A DNA stretch of 49,445 nt from an uncultured Collinsella sp. (GTDB lineage: Bacteria > Actinomycetota > Coriobacteriia > Coriobacteriales > Coriobacteriaceae). The stretch is taken from NCBI GenBank assembly GCA_900751755.1, contig CAADSP010000082.1, positions 1 through 49,445 on the forward strand, in the 5' to 3' direction. The position numbers and the translations under genes are program-made. The notes under the pieces were generated by a model that saw only the letters and a program-made list of their open reading frames with translations, was not told the origin of the DNA and ran no database searches. Shown in pieces: positions 34,344 to 42,846 of the stretch. How positions within the stretch are numbered: position 1 is the stretch's first letter; every line of letters begins with the position of its first letter.

Positions 34344-36533
34344 ATGGGTCCTCGCCAACGACAGGGACACGGTCGCTCTAAGACGCACGCCCTGCCCGTC
34401 ATCCTGCTCTCGCTTTTGGGCTTTTTGCTCATCGCGGGCGTAGCATTTGGCATCGGCATGATCGGCAACGTCAACCGCTGGCTGTCCGACCTGCCCGACT
34501 ACACCGACGCCAACGCCTATCTGGTCAGCGAGCCTACCGAAATTGTTGACTGCAACGGCAACAAGATCGCCAGCTTCTATACGCAAAACCGCAAGTCCAT
34601 CACCAAGGACCAAGTGTCCCCGTACGTGCTGCAGGGCACCGTTGACGTTGAGGACGAGCGCTTCTACGAGCATGGCGGCATCGACCTCTGGGGCATTGCA
34701 CGCGCATCGGTGGCAACCCTCACCGGCGGCCACGAGGGCGCATCGACCATCACCCAGCAGCTGGTTCGCAACACCATCTTGCAGGAGGAACAATTCGACT
34801 CGACCATCGAGCGTAAGGTGCGCGAGGCCTATATCGCCATCAAGATGGAGGATATGTACTCCAAAGACGAGATCCTCATGATGTACCTCAACACCATCTA
34901 CTACGGCCATGGAGCATATGGCATCGAGGCCGCCGCTGAGACCTATCTGTCCAAAACCGCCGCCGACCTCACCCTGAGCGAGGCCGCGCTGCTCATCGGC
35001 CTTCCCAACTCGCCCTCGCAGTACGACCCCACGGTTAATCCCGACTTGGCGCTGTCCCGCCGCAACAAGGTTCTGGACAACATGCTGCGTCTGGGCCACA
35101 TCACGCAGGAAGAGCACGATGCCGCGCAGGCTGAGCCCATCACGCTTAACGTGACCGAGATTTCGGGCAGTGGCGTCGATGTGTACTCTCAGCCCTACTT
35201 TGTCGCCTACGTTAAGCAGCTGCTTGAGCAGGAGTTCTCCACCGACGTGCTCTTTAAGGGCGGTCTGACCGTCAAGACCACCATCGACCCCACCATGCAG
35301 CAGGTGGCCGAGGAGGCCGTGCGCTCGCAGCTCGACACGCTTTCGCTCGACGGCCTGGACATGGGCATGGTCGTCGTTGACCCCAAGACCGGCTACATCA
35401 AGTGCATGGTGGGCGGCTACGACTACAACGCCGACGAGAATCACGTGAACCACGCTACGGCAAAGCGCCCCGTGGGCTCCACGTTTAAGGCCTTTACGCT
35501 GGCAACTGCCATCCAAAACGGTATGAACCCCAACGTCACCCTCAACTGCAACTCGCCGCTCAAGGCCAAGGGCACCACGACCGAGGTGCAAAACTACGGC
35601 AACCAGAGCTATGGCAACATCACGCTTAAGCAGGCAACGGCATACTCATCCAACACCGGCTACATTCAGGTGGCCGAAGCCATCGGCAATGACAAGATCA
35701 TGTCGCTCGTCAAAAAGCTCGGCATCGATCCCGCCAAGGACAATATCGAGGACGTTCCCGTCATGACGCTCGGCACCGGGTCCATCTCACCGCTCGAGAT
35801 GGCATCGGCCTACGCAACGTTTGCCAACGGTGGCTACTACCGTCAGCCCATCGCCATTACCGAGATCGACTCGCGTACCGGCTCGGTTCTGTACCAGCAC
35901 ACCGACAATCCCACGCAGGTGCTCACCGAAGGCGAGGCTGCCGCGGTTACCGACGTTCTATCCGGCGTCATGCAGGGTAGCGGCACGGGTGCCGCCGGCG
36001 CGCTGAGCGTCAACCAGCCCTATGCCGGCAAGACGGGCACCACTGACAACACCACCAACCTGTGGTTCTGCGGCTTCACGCCGCAGCTGGCATGCGCCCT
36101 GTGGACCGGTTATTCCGCAGGCGAGATTCCCATCCAAAAGTACGGTTCGGACCTGCTGGGCGACAGCACCAACCTGCCCGTCTTTAAGAAGTTCATGAAC
36201 ACCGTTCTTGCGGGCACCGAGCGCGAGGAATTCCCGACCGGAACGGCTCCCACGTACAAGAACAATAACGTCTGGAAGTTCTACGGCACAAACAACAAAA
36301 AGAAAGACGAAGAGGATAAAGACGAGGGAAAAGAAGAGGAAGAGACCACGACCACCACAACCACAACGACAACCACGACCACTGAAACCCCGGGTGGCAA
36401 CACCACCGGCGATAGCGGCACGACAGGTGGCGACGGTGGCACGGGTGGCGATGGCGGCACGGGTGGCGACGGTGGCACGCCGACGCCTACACCCGACCCT
36501 ACGCCCACGCCCGACCCCTCTACGGGCCAGTAG
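34344..36533 (+). CDS. Class A penicillin-binding protein (PBP1-type)
   Basis: It polymerises and cross-links peptidoglycan. The 729-residue protein has a short cytosolic basic start, one membrane anchor (about 17-40) and a GT51 glycosyltransferase domain (EDERFYEHGGIDLWGIARA near 103-121, GASTITQQLVRN near 132-143). The transpeptidase domain has the nucleophile in STFK at 379-382, SSN at 435-437 and KTGT at 563-566. The tail is low complexity: a Lys/Glu block, an unbroken Thr run, then Gly/Asp repeats (GDGGTG) and Pro/Thr repeats, a likely wall-spanning linker. GGAGG lies seven bases before the ATG, so the longer upstream frame is rejected. Confidence 0.95.
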   Translation: MGPRQRQGHGRSKTHALPVILLSLLGFLLIAGVAFGIGMIGNVNRWLSDLPDYTDANAYLVSEPTEIVDCNGNKIASFYTQNRKSITKDQVSPYVLQGTVDVEDERFYEHGGIDLWGIARASVATLTGGHEGASTITQQLVRNTILQEEQFDSTIERKVREAYIAIKMEDMYSKDEILMMYLNTIYYGHGAYGIEAAAETYLSKTAADLTLSEAALLIGLPNSPSQYDPTVNPDLALSRRNKVLDNMLRLGHITQEEHDAAQAEPITLNVTEISGSGVDVYSQPYFVAYVKQLLEQEFSTDVLFKGGLTVKTTIDPTMQQVAEEAVRSQLDTLSLDGLDMGMVVVDPKTGYIKCMVGGYDYNADENHVNHATAKRPVGSTFKAFTLATAIQNGMNPNVTLNCNSPLKAKGTTTEVQNYGNQSYGNITLKQATAYSSNTGYIQVAEAIGNDKIMSLVKKLGIDPAKDNIEDVPVMTLGTGSISPLEMASAYATFANGGYYRQPIAITEIDSRTGSVLYQHTDNPTQVLTEGEAAAVTDVLSGVMQGSGTGAAGALSVNQPYAGKTGTTDNTTNLWFCGFTPQLACALWTGYSAGEIPIQKYGSDLLGDSTNLPVFKKFMNTVLAGTEREEFPTGTAPTYKNNNVWKFYGTNNKKKDEEDKDEGKEEEETTTTTTTTTTTTTETPGGNTTGDSGTTGGDGGTGGDGGTGGDGGTPTPTPDPTPTPDPSTGQ

Positions 36534-36558
36534 ACGCAAAGCGGCATCTGACACCAAG

Positions 36559-36600
36559 GCGCCCGAGCAGCACGTACGCTGCTCGGGCGCTTCTTTATTT
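36559..36600 (+). terminator. Intrinsic terminator of the PBP gene
   Basis: Perfect 13-bp arms GCGCCCGAGCAGC and GCTGCTCGGGCGC (36559-36571, 36578-36590) are followed by TTCTTTATTT. It starts 25 bp after the stop. Confidence 0.92.
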
Positions 36601-36669
36601 CAGCAGATGCCACAAGATGCCACGACGGTCCCGGCTGCAAGACCGATAGGGCAACGGGTGCCGGCATGC

Positions 36670-36698
36670 AAAAGGGCGCTGACTTTCGTCAACGCCCT
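36670..36698 (-). terminator. Intrinsic terminator of argR
   Basis: On the minus strand GGGCGTTGAC pairs with GTCAGCGCCC around GAAA and is followed by TTTT. It faces the PBP terminator in the gap between two convergent genes. Confidence 0.8.
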
Positions 36699-36748
36699 CG
36701 GCAATTACCTATAGCAACAATCGGCACAGCAGCAGTGCCACGCATCCC

Positions 36749-37186
36749 CTACTTGTGAGAGTTACTCAGCTTGTTGATGAGCGCCTCAAGGCGTTCGCCG
36801 TCCTCGGCCGTCTGCGCAATGACTAAGATCGTGTCGTTGCCGGCAAGCGAGCCGAGTACGTCGGGCAGCTCCGCGGCATCGACCGCTGCGGCAATACCAG
36901 AAGCCGTACCGGGCTGCGCCTTGATCATAACCAGATTATCGGTGCGCAGTACGCCGGTAACCAGCTCGGAAACCATGCGCTGCAGATGCAGGTCCTCGGC
37001 AAGGACATAGATGCCCTCGGGGAGCTTACGCAGTCCCATGTCCGCGATGTCGCGCGAAACAGTCGCCTGCGTGCAATCGAAACCCATGGCGCGAAGCTCG
37101 TCTACCAAAACGCGCTGCGTACGTACGTCCTTATTGCGAACAATATCTCTGATGGCATCCTGGCGCCCATTGCGTTTTTTGGCCAT
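36749..37186 (-). CDS. argR: Arginine repressor ArgR
   Basis: ArgR represses arginine synthesis genes when arginine is bound. The 145-residue protein has an N-terminal winged helix (RTQRVLVDELRAMGFDCTQA, then TVSRDIADMGLRKL) and a C-terminal hexamer/arginine-binding domain (AQPGTASGIAAAVDAAELPD, LGSLAGNDTILVIAQT). In known ArgR the effector motif is GDDT, with two Asp contacting arginine; here it is GNDT, so the first Asp is Asn. No arginine biosynthesis gene lies nearby. The ATG at 37186 has GAGTGAGG ahead; the frame open to 37219 has no such support. TGAATA half-sites just upstream could be weak self-operators. Confidence 0.93.
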   Translation of the reverse strand: MAKKRNGRQDAIRDIVRNKDVRTQRVLVDELRAMGFDCTQATVSRDIADMGLRKLPEGIYVLAEDLHLQRMVSELVTGVLRTDNLVMIKAQPGTASGIAAAVDAAELPDVLGSLAGNDTILVIAQTAEDGERLEALINKLSNSHK

Positions 37187-37315
37187 ACAAAACCTCACTC
37201 CAAAAGATGGCGGAGACAATCACTTAGTAATTGAATAGTTTAGCGCTATTTGAGAGTTTTAGTGAATAAGAACGCATTTCGAAACAATTCCATGCAATTT
37301 ATTTCGAAAATCACG

Positions 37316-38395
37316 CTACTGGACAGTCCGGACGCCCGAACGATTGAAAAAAGCCGCCAGATGCGTATACAACGCACATCGCATAGGCTTGGCACTAGCT
37401 ATCGAACCATAGAGCAGACCTAGGCCCCGATGATTGCCTTTAAGAGCCGCAACCATCTGACGGGTACGCTGCGCTTCGAGCATATCATGCAAACGGGCCG
37501 AACGCTCTATTGAAGATACACCATGGGGGCTCAGACACAAATTTTCGATGCAGGCAACCAGGCCGGCGTAGTAATACCGCTGGCAGACCAGCTTCAACTG
37601 ATCGCCACCGCCCGCGACGGCAAGCGAGTCGGCAAGCCTGTCGAGCGCCCCGATATCATCAGAAAGCTTGGCAAACATCGTGGGGTCAAACGTCTCCGTA
37701 ATCGACGGCGCCACTGCATGAAAACGGGCACGGCCACATCCCGAAACGCGCTTTGCCCGCGAAAGCGCGAACGTCAAAAAAGACACCGTGCGAAACGCAT
37801 CGCCGTGCGCAAGGCACGCCTCAAAGAGGGCGCGATCATACAGCACGCCAGAGGTCTGTCGGATTAAACCACAGGAAACCAATTGGGTCAGGCAAGCCGC
37901 CCGGTCCTCATCTTCAGAAACGGATGTCGCGTCCAAAACTCGGGAATGACGTTCGCGGTGAACATCGTAGCGATCGAGCGAAACAGAGGGAAACACGATG
38001 TCAGCAGAAGCGTCGCAGGAGCTTTCGACCATCTGTGAAAGGGACTGCGGCGCAAACCACTCATTGGCATTCATCGCAATGATCTGGGAGCCGCGCGAAG
38101 CCGCAAAGCCGGCACGCAGGCAGGCACCAGGCGCTGGGTCCTCAACATCAATCAAATCAATATGAATGTCTCTATCGGCAGCAACTTCGAGCGAATGGCG
38201 CACACCAGCTACCACGCCGCGGCAAACGACGACAATTTGCAAATCGTAGAGGTCTTGGTTCTGGACGCTCTCGAGAGCGCGCATCGCATAACTGGGCGAA
38301 CCCTCAACAATCAGGATCACCGAAAGTCGCGGATGCGAACCACGTCGAACCAAGTTTTCCGTCCTCTCGACAGCTAGTAACAAACTGTCGTTCAT
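37316..38395 (-). CDS. Glycosyltransferase family 2-like protein, catalytic motif altered
   Basis: The N-terminal part has a GT-A nucleotide-sugar fold, LSVILIVEGSPSYAMRALES, then VQNQDLYDLQIVVVCRG and GACLRAGFAASRGSQIIAMN. At the position of the usual acidic metal-binding triad (D-x-D) the sequence is NANEWFAP. The remaining 240 residues match nothing I recognise and have no clear membrane span. It may be an inactive or divergent transferase. It is a single gene between argR and truA, and what it modifies is unknown. The ATG at 38395 has GGGGTG ahead. Confidence 0.65.
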   Translation of the reverse strand: MNDSLLLAVERTENLVRRGSHPRLSVILIVEGSPSYAMRALESVQNQDLYDLQIVVVCRGVVAGVRHSLEVAADRDIHIDLIDVEDPAPGACLRAGFAASRGSQIIAMNANEWFAPQSLSQMVESSCDASADIVFPSVSLDRYDVHRERHSRVLDATSVSEDEDRAACLTQLVSCGLIRQTSGVLYDRALFEACLAHGDAFRTVSFLTFALSRAKRVSGCGRARFHAVAPSITETFDPTMFAKLSDDIGALDRLADSLAVAGGGDQLKLVCQRYYYAGLVACIENLCLSPHGVSSIERSARLHDMLEAQRTRQMVAALKGNHRGLGLLYGSIASAKPMRCALYTHLAAFFNRSGVRTVQ

Positions 38396-38514
38396 GGTAC
38401 ACCCCGTCAATTAATGCGGGCGGTCGTCCGCCGCGATGCACGTCAAGAACAGATGTTGCACACGCCCCGCCCACAGGCGCCGCACACAAAGATCGCCGTC
38501 AGGCAGTCTCATCC

Positions 38515-39339
38515 CTAATCGAGGACCACAAGCTCGGCGGGGTCGTAGTCCACGCCCATAAAAGTAAGACCGCATGCGGGTGCCGTAGGACCAGCTGCGG
38601 TGCGATCGCAGGCGTCAATTACCTCGCGCATCCACTCGGGATCGCGGCGATGCATGCCGATCTCGACAAGGGTGCCCACAATGGTTCGCACCATCGAATG
38701 CAAAAACGCATTGCCCTCGATGGTAAACGTGAGGATGTCCTCGCCAAAGGCGACCTCATGGCCAAACTCGGCCCGCATTACGCAACGGTGCGTGGGCTTG
38801 CCCACGGCAGAGGCGACCTTGCAAAAGCTCTTAAAGTCCTGCTCGCCTAAAAGCGCAGGACAGGCGGCCGCCATCGCGTCGACGTCGAGGGGATAGCGAT
38901 GCCACCACACAGCACCGCGTGACAGCACGGGTCGCGCATCACGGTCGGCAATGCGATAGGTGTAAGTGCGAGAGCGCGCGTCAAAACGTGCAGAAAAGCC
39001 CTTACGAGCCTTGTAGACCTCGTTTATGGCGATATCTTTGCCCAGGAGGGCATCCATAGCCCTCAGCCACCTACGGCGCGTCAAAGCGAGCTCAGCGTCC
39101 GTTACAGGCACGCTGATGTATTGGGCCACCGCATGAACTCCGGCATCGGTACGCCCCGCGCACGTCAGATCGATTGGGCGGCGCAGCAACGTCTCGATTG
39201 CACGGCGCAGCTCGCCTGCAACCGTCGTCTGGCCCGGCTGCTCGGCAAATCCGCTATAGGAGGAGCCATCGTAGGCCACGCGAAATACAAGGGTGGCGTC
39301 GAGCTCGAGGGTCGAATTGAAATCAGACGGCGCAGTCAT
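38515..39339 (-). CDS. truA: tRNA pseudouridine(38-40) synthase TruA
   Basis: It makes pseudouridine at positions 38-40 of tRNA anticodon arms. The 274-residue protein has the start FRVAYDGSSYSGFAEQPGQT and the catalytic aspartate in CAGRTDAGVHAVAQY. It also has INEVYKARKGFSARFDARSRTY in parts, and the C-terminal NAFLHSMVRTIVGTLVEIG. The ATG at 39339 has GGGAG five bases ahead. It follows rplQ, the usual place for truA, though a strong terminator lies between, so it may depend on read-through. Confidence 0.95.
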   Translation of the reverse strand: MTAPSDFNSTLELDATLVFRVAYDGSSYSGFAEQPGQTTVAGELRRAIETLLRRPIDLTCAGRTDAGVHAVAQYISVPVTDAELALTRRRWLRAMDALLGKDIAINEVYKARKGFSARFDARSRTYTYRIADRDARPVLSRGAVWWHRYPLDVDAMAAACPALLGEQDFKSFCKVASAVGKPTHRCVMRAEFGHEVAFGEDILTFTIEGNAFLHSMVRTIVGTLVEIGMHRRDPEWMREVIDACDRTAAGPTAPACGLTFMGVDYDPAELVVLD

Positions 39340-39373
39340 GGGCGCTCCCAACAAACTAGCAACGGTATTGCGA

Positions 39374-39405
39374 CAAAAAAAGAGGGGTACGCGAACGTAC
39401 CCCTC
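39374..39405 (-). terminator. Intrinsic terminator after rplQ
   Basis: Perfect 10-bp arms GAGGGGTACG and CGTACCCCTC (39382-39391, 39396-39405) with a CGAA loop are followed by seven T on the minus strand. It closes the ribosomal operon and lies 35 bp before the truA start codon. Confidence 0.92.
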
Positions 39406-39431
39406 GAATATAGCCTATGCAGACAGAATGT

Positions 39432-39899
39432 CTACTCAGCGGTCTCCTCAGCAGGAGCCTCCTCGACGGCCTCGACCTTCTTGGGAGCAGCGGCCTTCTT
39501 GGGGGCCGGAGCAGCCTTCTTGGCCTTAGGCGTGCAAGGCTCGGTGACGAGCTCCATGATAACGATAGGAGCGTTATCGCCCTTACGGTTACCGAGCTTC
39601 ATGATGCGGGTGTAACCGCCGTTGCGGTCCTGCCACATGCCCTGAGCAGCCTTGTCGAAGATCTCGGCAACGAGCTGCTTATCGCCGAGCTTGGCGATAG
39701 CCAGACGACGAGAGTGCAGGTCGCCCTTCTTAGCCCAGGTGATGATCGGGTCGACGACCGAACGCAGCGCCTTAGCGCGGGTCTCGGTGGTCTTGATGCG
39801 GTCGTTCTCGAAGAGGGCCTTAGCAAGGCTCTTCTTCATGGCCTTGGTGTGGCTCGCATCGGTGCCGAGCTTCAGGCCCTTCTTAACGTTGTGACGCAT
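39432..39899 (-). CDS. rplQ: Ribosomal protein L17
   Basis: L17 lies near the peptide exit tunnel of the 50S subunit. Residues 1-118 are the standard protein (MRHNVKKGLKLGTDASHTKA, then RIKTTETRAKALRSVVDPII and GYTRIMKLGNRKGDNAPIVI). A 35-residue tail of Ala, Lys, Pro and then Glu is added, so this is the second ribosomal protein in the window with an Ala-rich extension. It is the last gene of the rpsM-rpsK-rpsD-rpoA-rplQ run. Confidence 0.97.
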   Translation of the reverse strand: MRHNVKKGLKLGTDASHTKAMKKSLAKALFENDRIKTTETRAKALRSVVDPIITWAKKGDLHSRRLAIAKLGDKQLVAEIFDKAAQGMWQDRNGGYTRIMKLGNRKGDNAPIVIMELVTEPCTPKAKKAAPAPKKAAAPKKVEAVEEAPAEETAE

Positions 39900-39929
39900 G
39901 GTCTAGTTTCTCCTCAAATATGCGAAGCA

Positions 39930-40871
39930 TTAAGCCTTCAGGCTCAGGCCCATGGACTCAAGCTTGTCCTTCACTTCCTCGATCGACTTAACACCGAAGT
40001 TACGGATGTTGAGCAGATCGTTCTCCGAGAACTCAACGAGCTGACGGACCGAGTGAATGCTGGCGCGCTTAAGGCAGTTGTAGGAACGGACGGAAAGGTC
40101 CAGATCCTCGATCTGCTTGTCCAGCTCGGCGTTGTCGTTGGTAACCTCGGGAGCGAAGATCGAAGCCTCCTCCTCGACCTCGGGGGTCTCGGCAAGGTTC
40201 ATAAAGGCGGCCATATGCTGGTTGATGATATTGGCAGCCTGGACCACGGCGTCGCGCGGGGCGATGGAACCGTTGGTCTCGATCTCGAGGACAAGGCGGT
40301 CGTAGTCGGTATGCTGGCCGACACGGCAAGCCTCAACGAGCTTGGCGCAACGGGACACCGGCGAGTAGAGCGAGTCGACGTTGATCACACCGATGGGATC
40401 GTTGTCACGCTTGTTAGCCTCGCCAGAGACATAGCCGCGGCCATAGCCGATGCGCATGCTCATGGTGAGATGGCCACCCTCGGTGAGCGTAGCAATGTGC
40501 TGCTCGGGGTTGACCAGCTCAAACTCGGACGGAATAAAGAAGTCCGCACCGGTGACCTCGCAGGGGCCGTCAACCGAGATGGTGGCGGTCGCCTCGTCGG
40601 TCGTGCCGAGAGCCCTGAAGACAAGACCCTTGACATTCAGGACGATGTCGGTGACATCCTCGACCATGTTAGGGATGGTCATGAACTCGTGCTGCGCACC
40701 ATCGATCTGAATGGCCTCGACGGCGGCACCCTCGAGCGAGGACAGAAGAACACGACGAAGCGAGTTACCCAGCGTATCGCCGTAGCCACGCTCGAGCGGC
40801 TCGACGGAGACACGAGCAGAGGTCTCGTTGATCTCTTCGACCTGAACCTGAGGCCTAATGAATTCTGACAT
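39930..40871 (-). CDS. rpoA: RNA polymerase alpha subunit
   Basis: This 313-residue protein has the N-terminal assembly domain (FVEPLERGYGDTLGNSLRRV-like region, VLLSSLEGAAVEAIQIDGAQ, HEFMTIPNMVEDVTDIVLNV) and the C-terminal domain that contacts promoters and activators (LDLSVRSYNCLKRASIHSVR, then LLNIRNFGVKSIEEVKDKLE). All parts are complete. It sits 30 bp before rplQ and 32 bp after rpsD, as in nearly all bacteria. Confidence 0.98.
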   Translation of the reverse strand: MSEFIRPQVQVEEINETSARVSVEPLERGYGDTLGNSLRRVLLSSLEGAAVEAIQIDGAQHEFMTIPNMVEDVTDIVLNVKGLVFRALGTTDEATATISVDGPCEVTGADFFIPSEFELVNPEQHIATLTEGGHLTMSMRIGYGRGYVSGEANKRDNDPIGVINVDSLYSPVSRCAKLVEACRVGQHTDYDRLVLEIETNGSIAPRDAVVQAANIINQHMAAFMNLAETPEVEEEASIFAPEVTNDNAELDKQIEDLDLSVRSYNCLKRASIHSVRQLVEFSENDLLNIRNFGVKSIEEVKDKLESMGLSLKA

Positions 40872-40903
40872 GTATTACCTCCAGCCTCAGCAGCCCGGAT
40901 GGA

Positions 40904-41500
40904 CTACTTAGAGTAGAGCTCGACGATGAGCTGCTCGTTGATATCACCGCTGATCTGCTCACGCGTCGGCAGAGCGAGCACGTTACCAGACAGCTTCTCG
41001 ATATCGACCTCGAGCCAGCCAGGGACCTCAAAGCGCTCGGAGGAAATCAGGGCCTCCTTGATGGGGAGGAGGTCACGGAACTTCTCGCCGACAGCGACGA
41101 CGTCGCCGGCCTTGACGCGGTAGGACGGGATGTCCACGCGCTTGCCGTTCACGGTGAAGTGACCGTGACGGACGGACTGACGAGCCTCTTTGCGGGTGCG
41201 GGCGAAGCCAAGACGGAAGACGACGTTGTCGAGGCGAGACTCAAGGATGATCATGAGGTTCTCACCGGTGACGCCGTTCATCTTACGGGCCTTGTTGAAG
41301 TAGCCGTGGAACTGCTTCTCCAGAACGCCATAGATGAACTTGACCTTCTGCTTCTCACGCAGCTGCATGCCGTACTCAGATTCCTTGCGACGGCGCTTGG
41401 GCTGACGGATAGATTCCTTCTTGCTGCTGTAACCGAGCTCAGCGGGATCGATCCCGAGCTGACGGCAGCGCTTAAGAACAGGAGTCCTGTCGATTGCCAT
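40904..41500 (-). CDS. rpsD: Ribosomal protein S4
   Basis: S4 nucleates assembly of the 30S body and in many bacteria represses its own operon. The 198-residue protein has the N-terminal segment VLKRCRQLGIDPAELGYSSK with only one cysteine, so this is the zinc-free form. The S4 RNA-binding domain (ESRLDNVVFRLGFARTRKEA, then SVRHGHFTVNGKRVDIPSY) is normal. It is flanked by rpsK and rpoA. Confidence 0.97.
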   Translation of the reverse strand: MAIDRTPVLKRCRQLGIDPAELGYSSKKESIRQPKRRRKESEYGMQLREKQKVKFIYGVLEKQFHGYFNKARKMNGVTGENLMIILESRLDNVVFRLGFARTRKEARQSVRHGHFTVNGKRVDIPSYRVKAGDVVAVGEKFRDLLPIKEALISSERFEVPGWLEVDIEKLSGNVLALPTREQISGDINEQLIVELYSK

Positions 41501-41519
41501 ATTGATACGATCCTTTCAG

Positions 41520-41924
41520 TTACACGCGGCGACGCTTCTTGGGGCGGCAGCCGTTGTGCGGAATGGGGGTCTTGTCCTGGATGCTCGAGACCTCGAGGCC
41601 AGCAGCCTGGAGGGAGCGGATGGCGGTCTCACGACCGGAGCCGGGGCCCTTGACGAAGACGGAAACCTTCTTCATACCGTGCTCCATGGCCTGCTTGGCA
41701 GCAGCCTCGGCAGCCATCTGAGCAGCGAACGGCGTGGACTTACGGGAGCCCTTGAAGCCCACCTGGCCAGCCGACTTCCAGGAAATGACGTTGCCCTGGG
41801 GATCGGTGATCGAAACGATCGTGTTGTTGAACGTAGAACGAATGTGAGCCTGGCCCACGGAAATGTTCTTACGGTCCGCGCGCTTCAGACGGGCAGCGCG
41901 AACGTTCTTCTTAGCAGTAGCCAT
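41520..41924 (-). CDS. rpsK: Ribosomal protein S11
   Basis: S11 forms part of the 30S platform near the mRNA exit. The 134-residue protein is typical: NISVGQAHIRSTFNNTIVSI, DPQGNVISWKSAGQVGFKGS and VKGPGSGRETAIRSLQAAGL, ending in the basic PHNGCRPKKRRRV. It is 15 bp downstream of rpsM and 20 bp upstream of rpsD. Confidence 0.98.
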   Translation of the reverse strand: MATAKKNVRAARLKRADRKNISVGQAHIRSTFNNTIVSITDPQGNVISWKSAGQVGFKGSRKSTPFAAQMAAEAAAKQAMEHGMKKVSVFVKGPGSGRETAIRSLQAAGLEVSSIQDKTPIPHNGCRPKKRRRV

Positions 41925-41938
41925 CTATCTAGCGCTCC

Positions 41939-42313
41939 TTATTTCTTCTTCTTAGCACCGATCTGACGCTTCGGGCCCTTGCGGGTACGAGCGTTAGTGT
42001 GGGTGCGCTGGCCGCGGACCGGGAGGCCCTTGCGGTGACGAAGGCCGCGGTTGCAGCCGATGTCCATAAGGCGCTTGACGTTCTGGTTGCGCTCACGGCG
42101 GAGGTCACCCTCAACCATGATCTGATTCTTATCGATATAATCGCGGATGGCGTTAACCTCATCCTCGGTGAGGTCCTTAACGCGCGTGTCCACGTTAACG
42201 TTGCACTCGACGCAGATCTTCGTCGCAGTGGTGCGGCCGATGCCGTAAATGTAGGTCAGACCGATCTCAACGCGCTTCTCACGCGGGAGGTCGACACCAT
42301 TAATACGGGCCAA
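41939..42313 (-). CDS. rpsM: Ribosomal protein S13
   Basis: S13 is a 30S head protein that contacts the 50S subunit and P-site tRNA. The 124-residue protein has RINGVDLPREKRVEIGLTYI at the start, IYGIGRTTATKI, and the basic C-terminal RGLRHRKGLPVRGQRTHTNA extension ending in KKKK. It begins the alpha operon portion, 15 bp after rpmJ. Confidence 0.98.
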   Translation of the reverse strand: MARINGVDLPREKRVEIGLTYIYGIGRTTATKICVECNVNVDTRVKDLTEDEVNAIRDYIDKNQIMVEGDLRRERNQNVKRLMDIGCNRGLRHRKGLPVRGQRTHTNARTRKGPKRQIGAKKKK

Positions 42314-42327
42314 CGTAGTCTCCTCTC

Positions 42328-42441
42328 TTAACCCTGACGCTGCTTATGACGGGGGTTCTCGCAAATGACGAGGACCTTGCCATGGCGCCTAATGATTTTG
42401 CACTTATCGCACATCTTCTTGACCGAAGGACGTACCTTCAT
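42328..42441 (-). CDS. rpmJ: Ribosomal protein L36
   Basis: This 37-residue protein, too short for most gene finders, reads MKVRPSVKKMCDKCKIIRRH and ends CENPRHKQRQG. The zinc ligands of the C+ form are present (C11, C14, C27 and H32). The ATG at 42441 has GAAAGGAAG ahead. It lies between infA and rpsM, its conserved place, but the 147-bp gap before it is long for this operon. Confidence 0.96.
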   Translation of the reverse strand: MKVRPSVKKMCDKCKIIRRHGKVLVICENPRHKQRQG

Positions 42442-42491
42442 CGTTCTTCCTTTCGGTAGCGCTCAAACTACTTCCCTACTATCTACTCGCC

Positions 42492-42578
42492 CAGCCGCAG
42501 GCGTTTAAAACTATGGCTGGTCTTCACACGCAAACCGACCGTAGGTTGAGCTAAGCCTGCAGTCGGAAAAGAGCGTGT
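42492..42578 (-). promoter_or_regulatory. Structured intergenic leader between infA and rpmJ
   Basis: Two hairpins lie in a gap that is long for this operon. The first (minus strand, 42578-42526) pairs ACACGC with GCGTGT, CCGAC with GTCGG and AGG with CCT. The second (42519-42492) pairs CAGCC with GGCTG. They precede rpmJ-rpsM-rpsK-rpsD and could be a target for autoregulation by S4; that role is inference. Confidence 0.5.
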
Positions 42579-42588
42579 ATGCGTGTCG

Positions 42589-42807
42589 CTATTTATAGCG
42601 ATAGGTGATGCGACCGCGGGTCAGGTCGTACGGGGAAAGCTCCACGACAACCCTGTCACCGGGGAGAATGCGGATGTAATTCATTCGGATCTTGCCAGAA
42701 ATGTTGCACAGAACCGAATGACCGTTCTCGAGCTCAACCTTAAACATGGCGTTGGGCAGCGGCTCCTTTACCGTACCCTCGAGCTCAATTGCGTCTTCCT
42801 TCTTCAC
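42589..42807 (-). CDS. infA: Translation initiation factor IF-1
   Basis: IF-1 occupies the ribosomal A site during initiation. The protein is a single OB/S1 fold: KEDAIELEGTVKEPLPNAMF, KVELENGHSVLCNISGKIRM, NYIRILPGDRVVVELSPYDL and TRGRITYRYK. A GTG at 42807 gives exactly 72 residues, the family's normal length; a TTG at 42813 would give 74. Neither has a perfect ribosome site. It has its own promoter downstream of map. Confidence 0.96.
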   Translation of the reverse strand: MKKEDAIELEGTVKEPLPNAMFKVELENGHSVLCNISGKIRMNYIRILPGDRVVVELSPYDLTRGRITYRYK

Positions 42808-42846
42808 AAGCAATCATCTTTCTCTAGAAAACGACAGCGATTGAGT

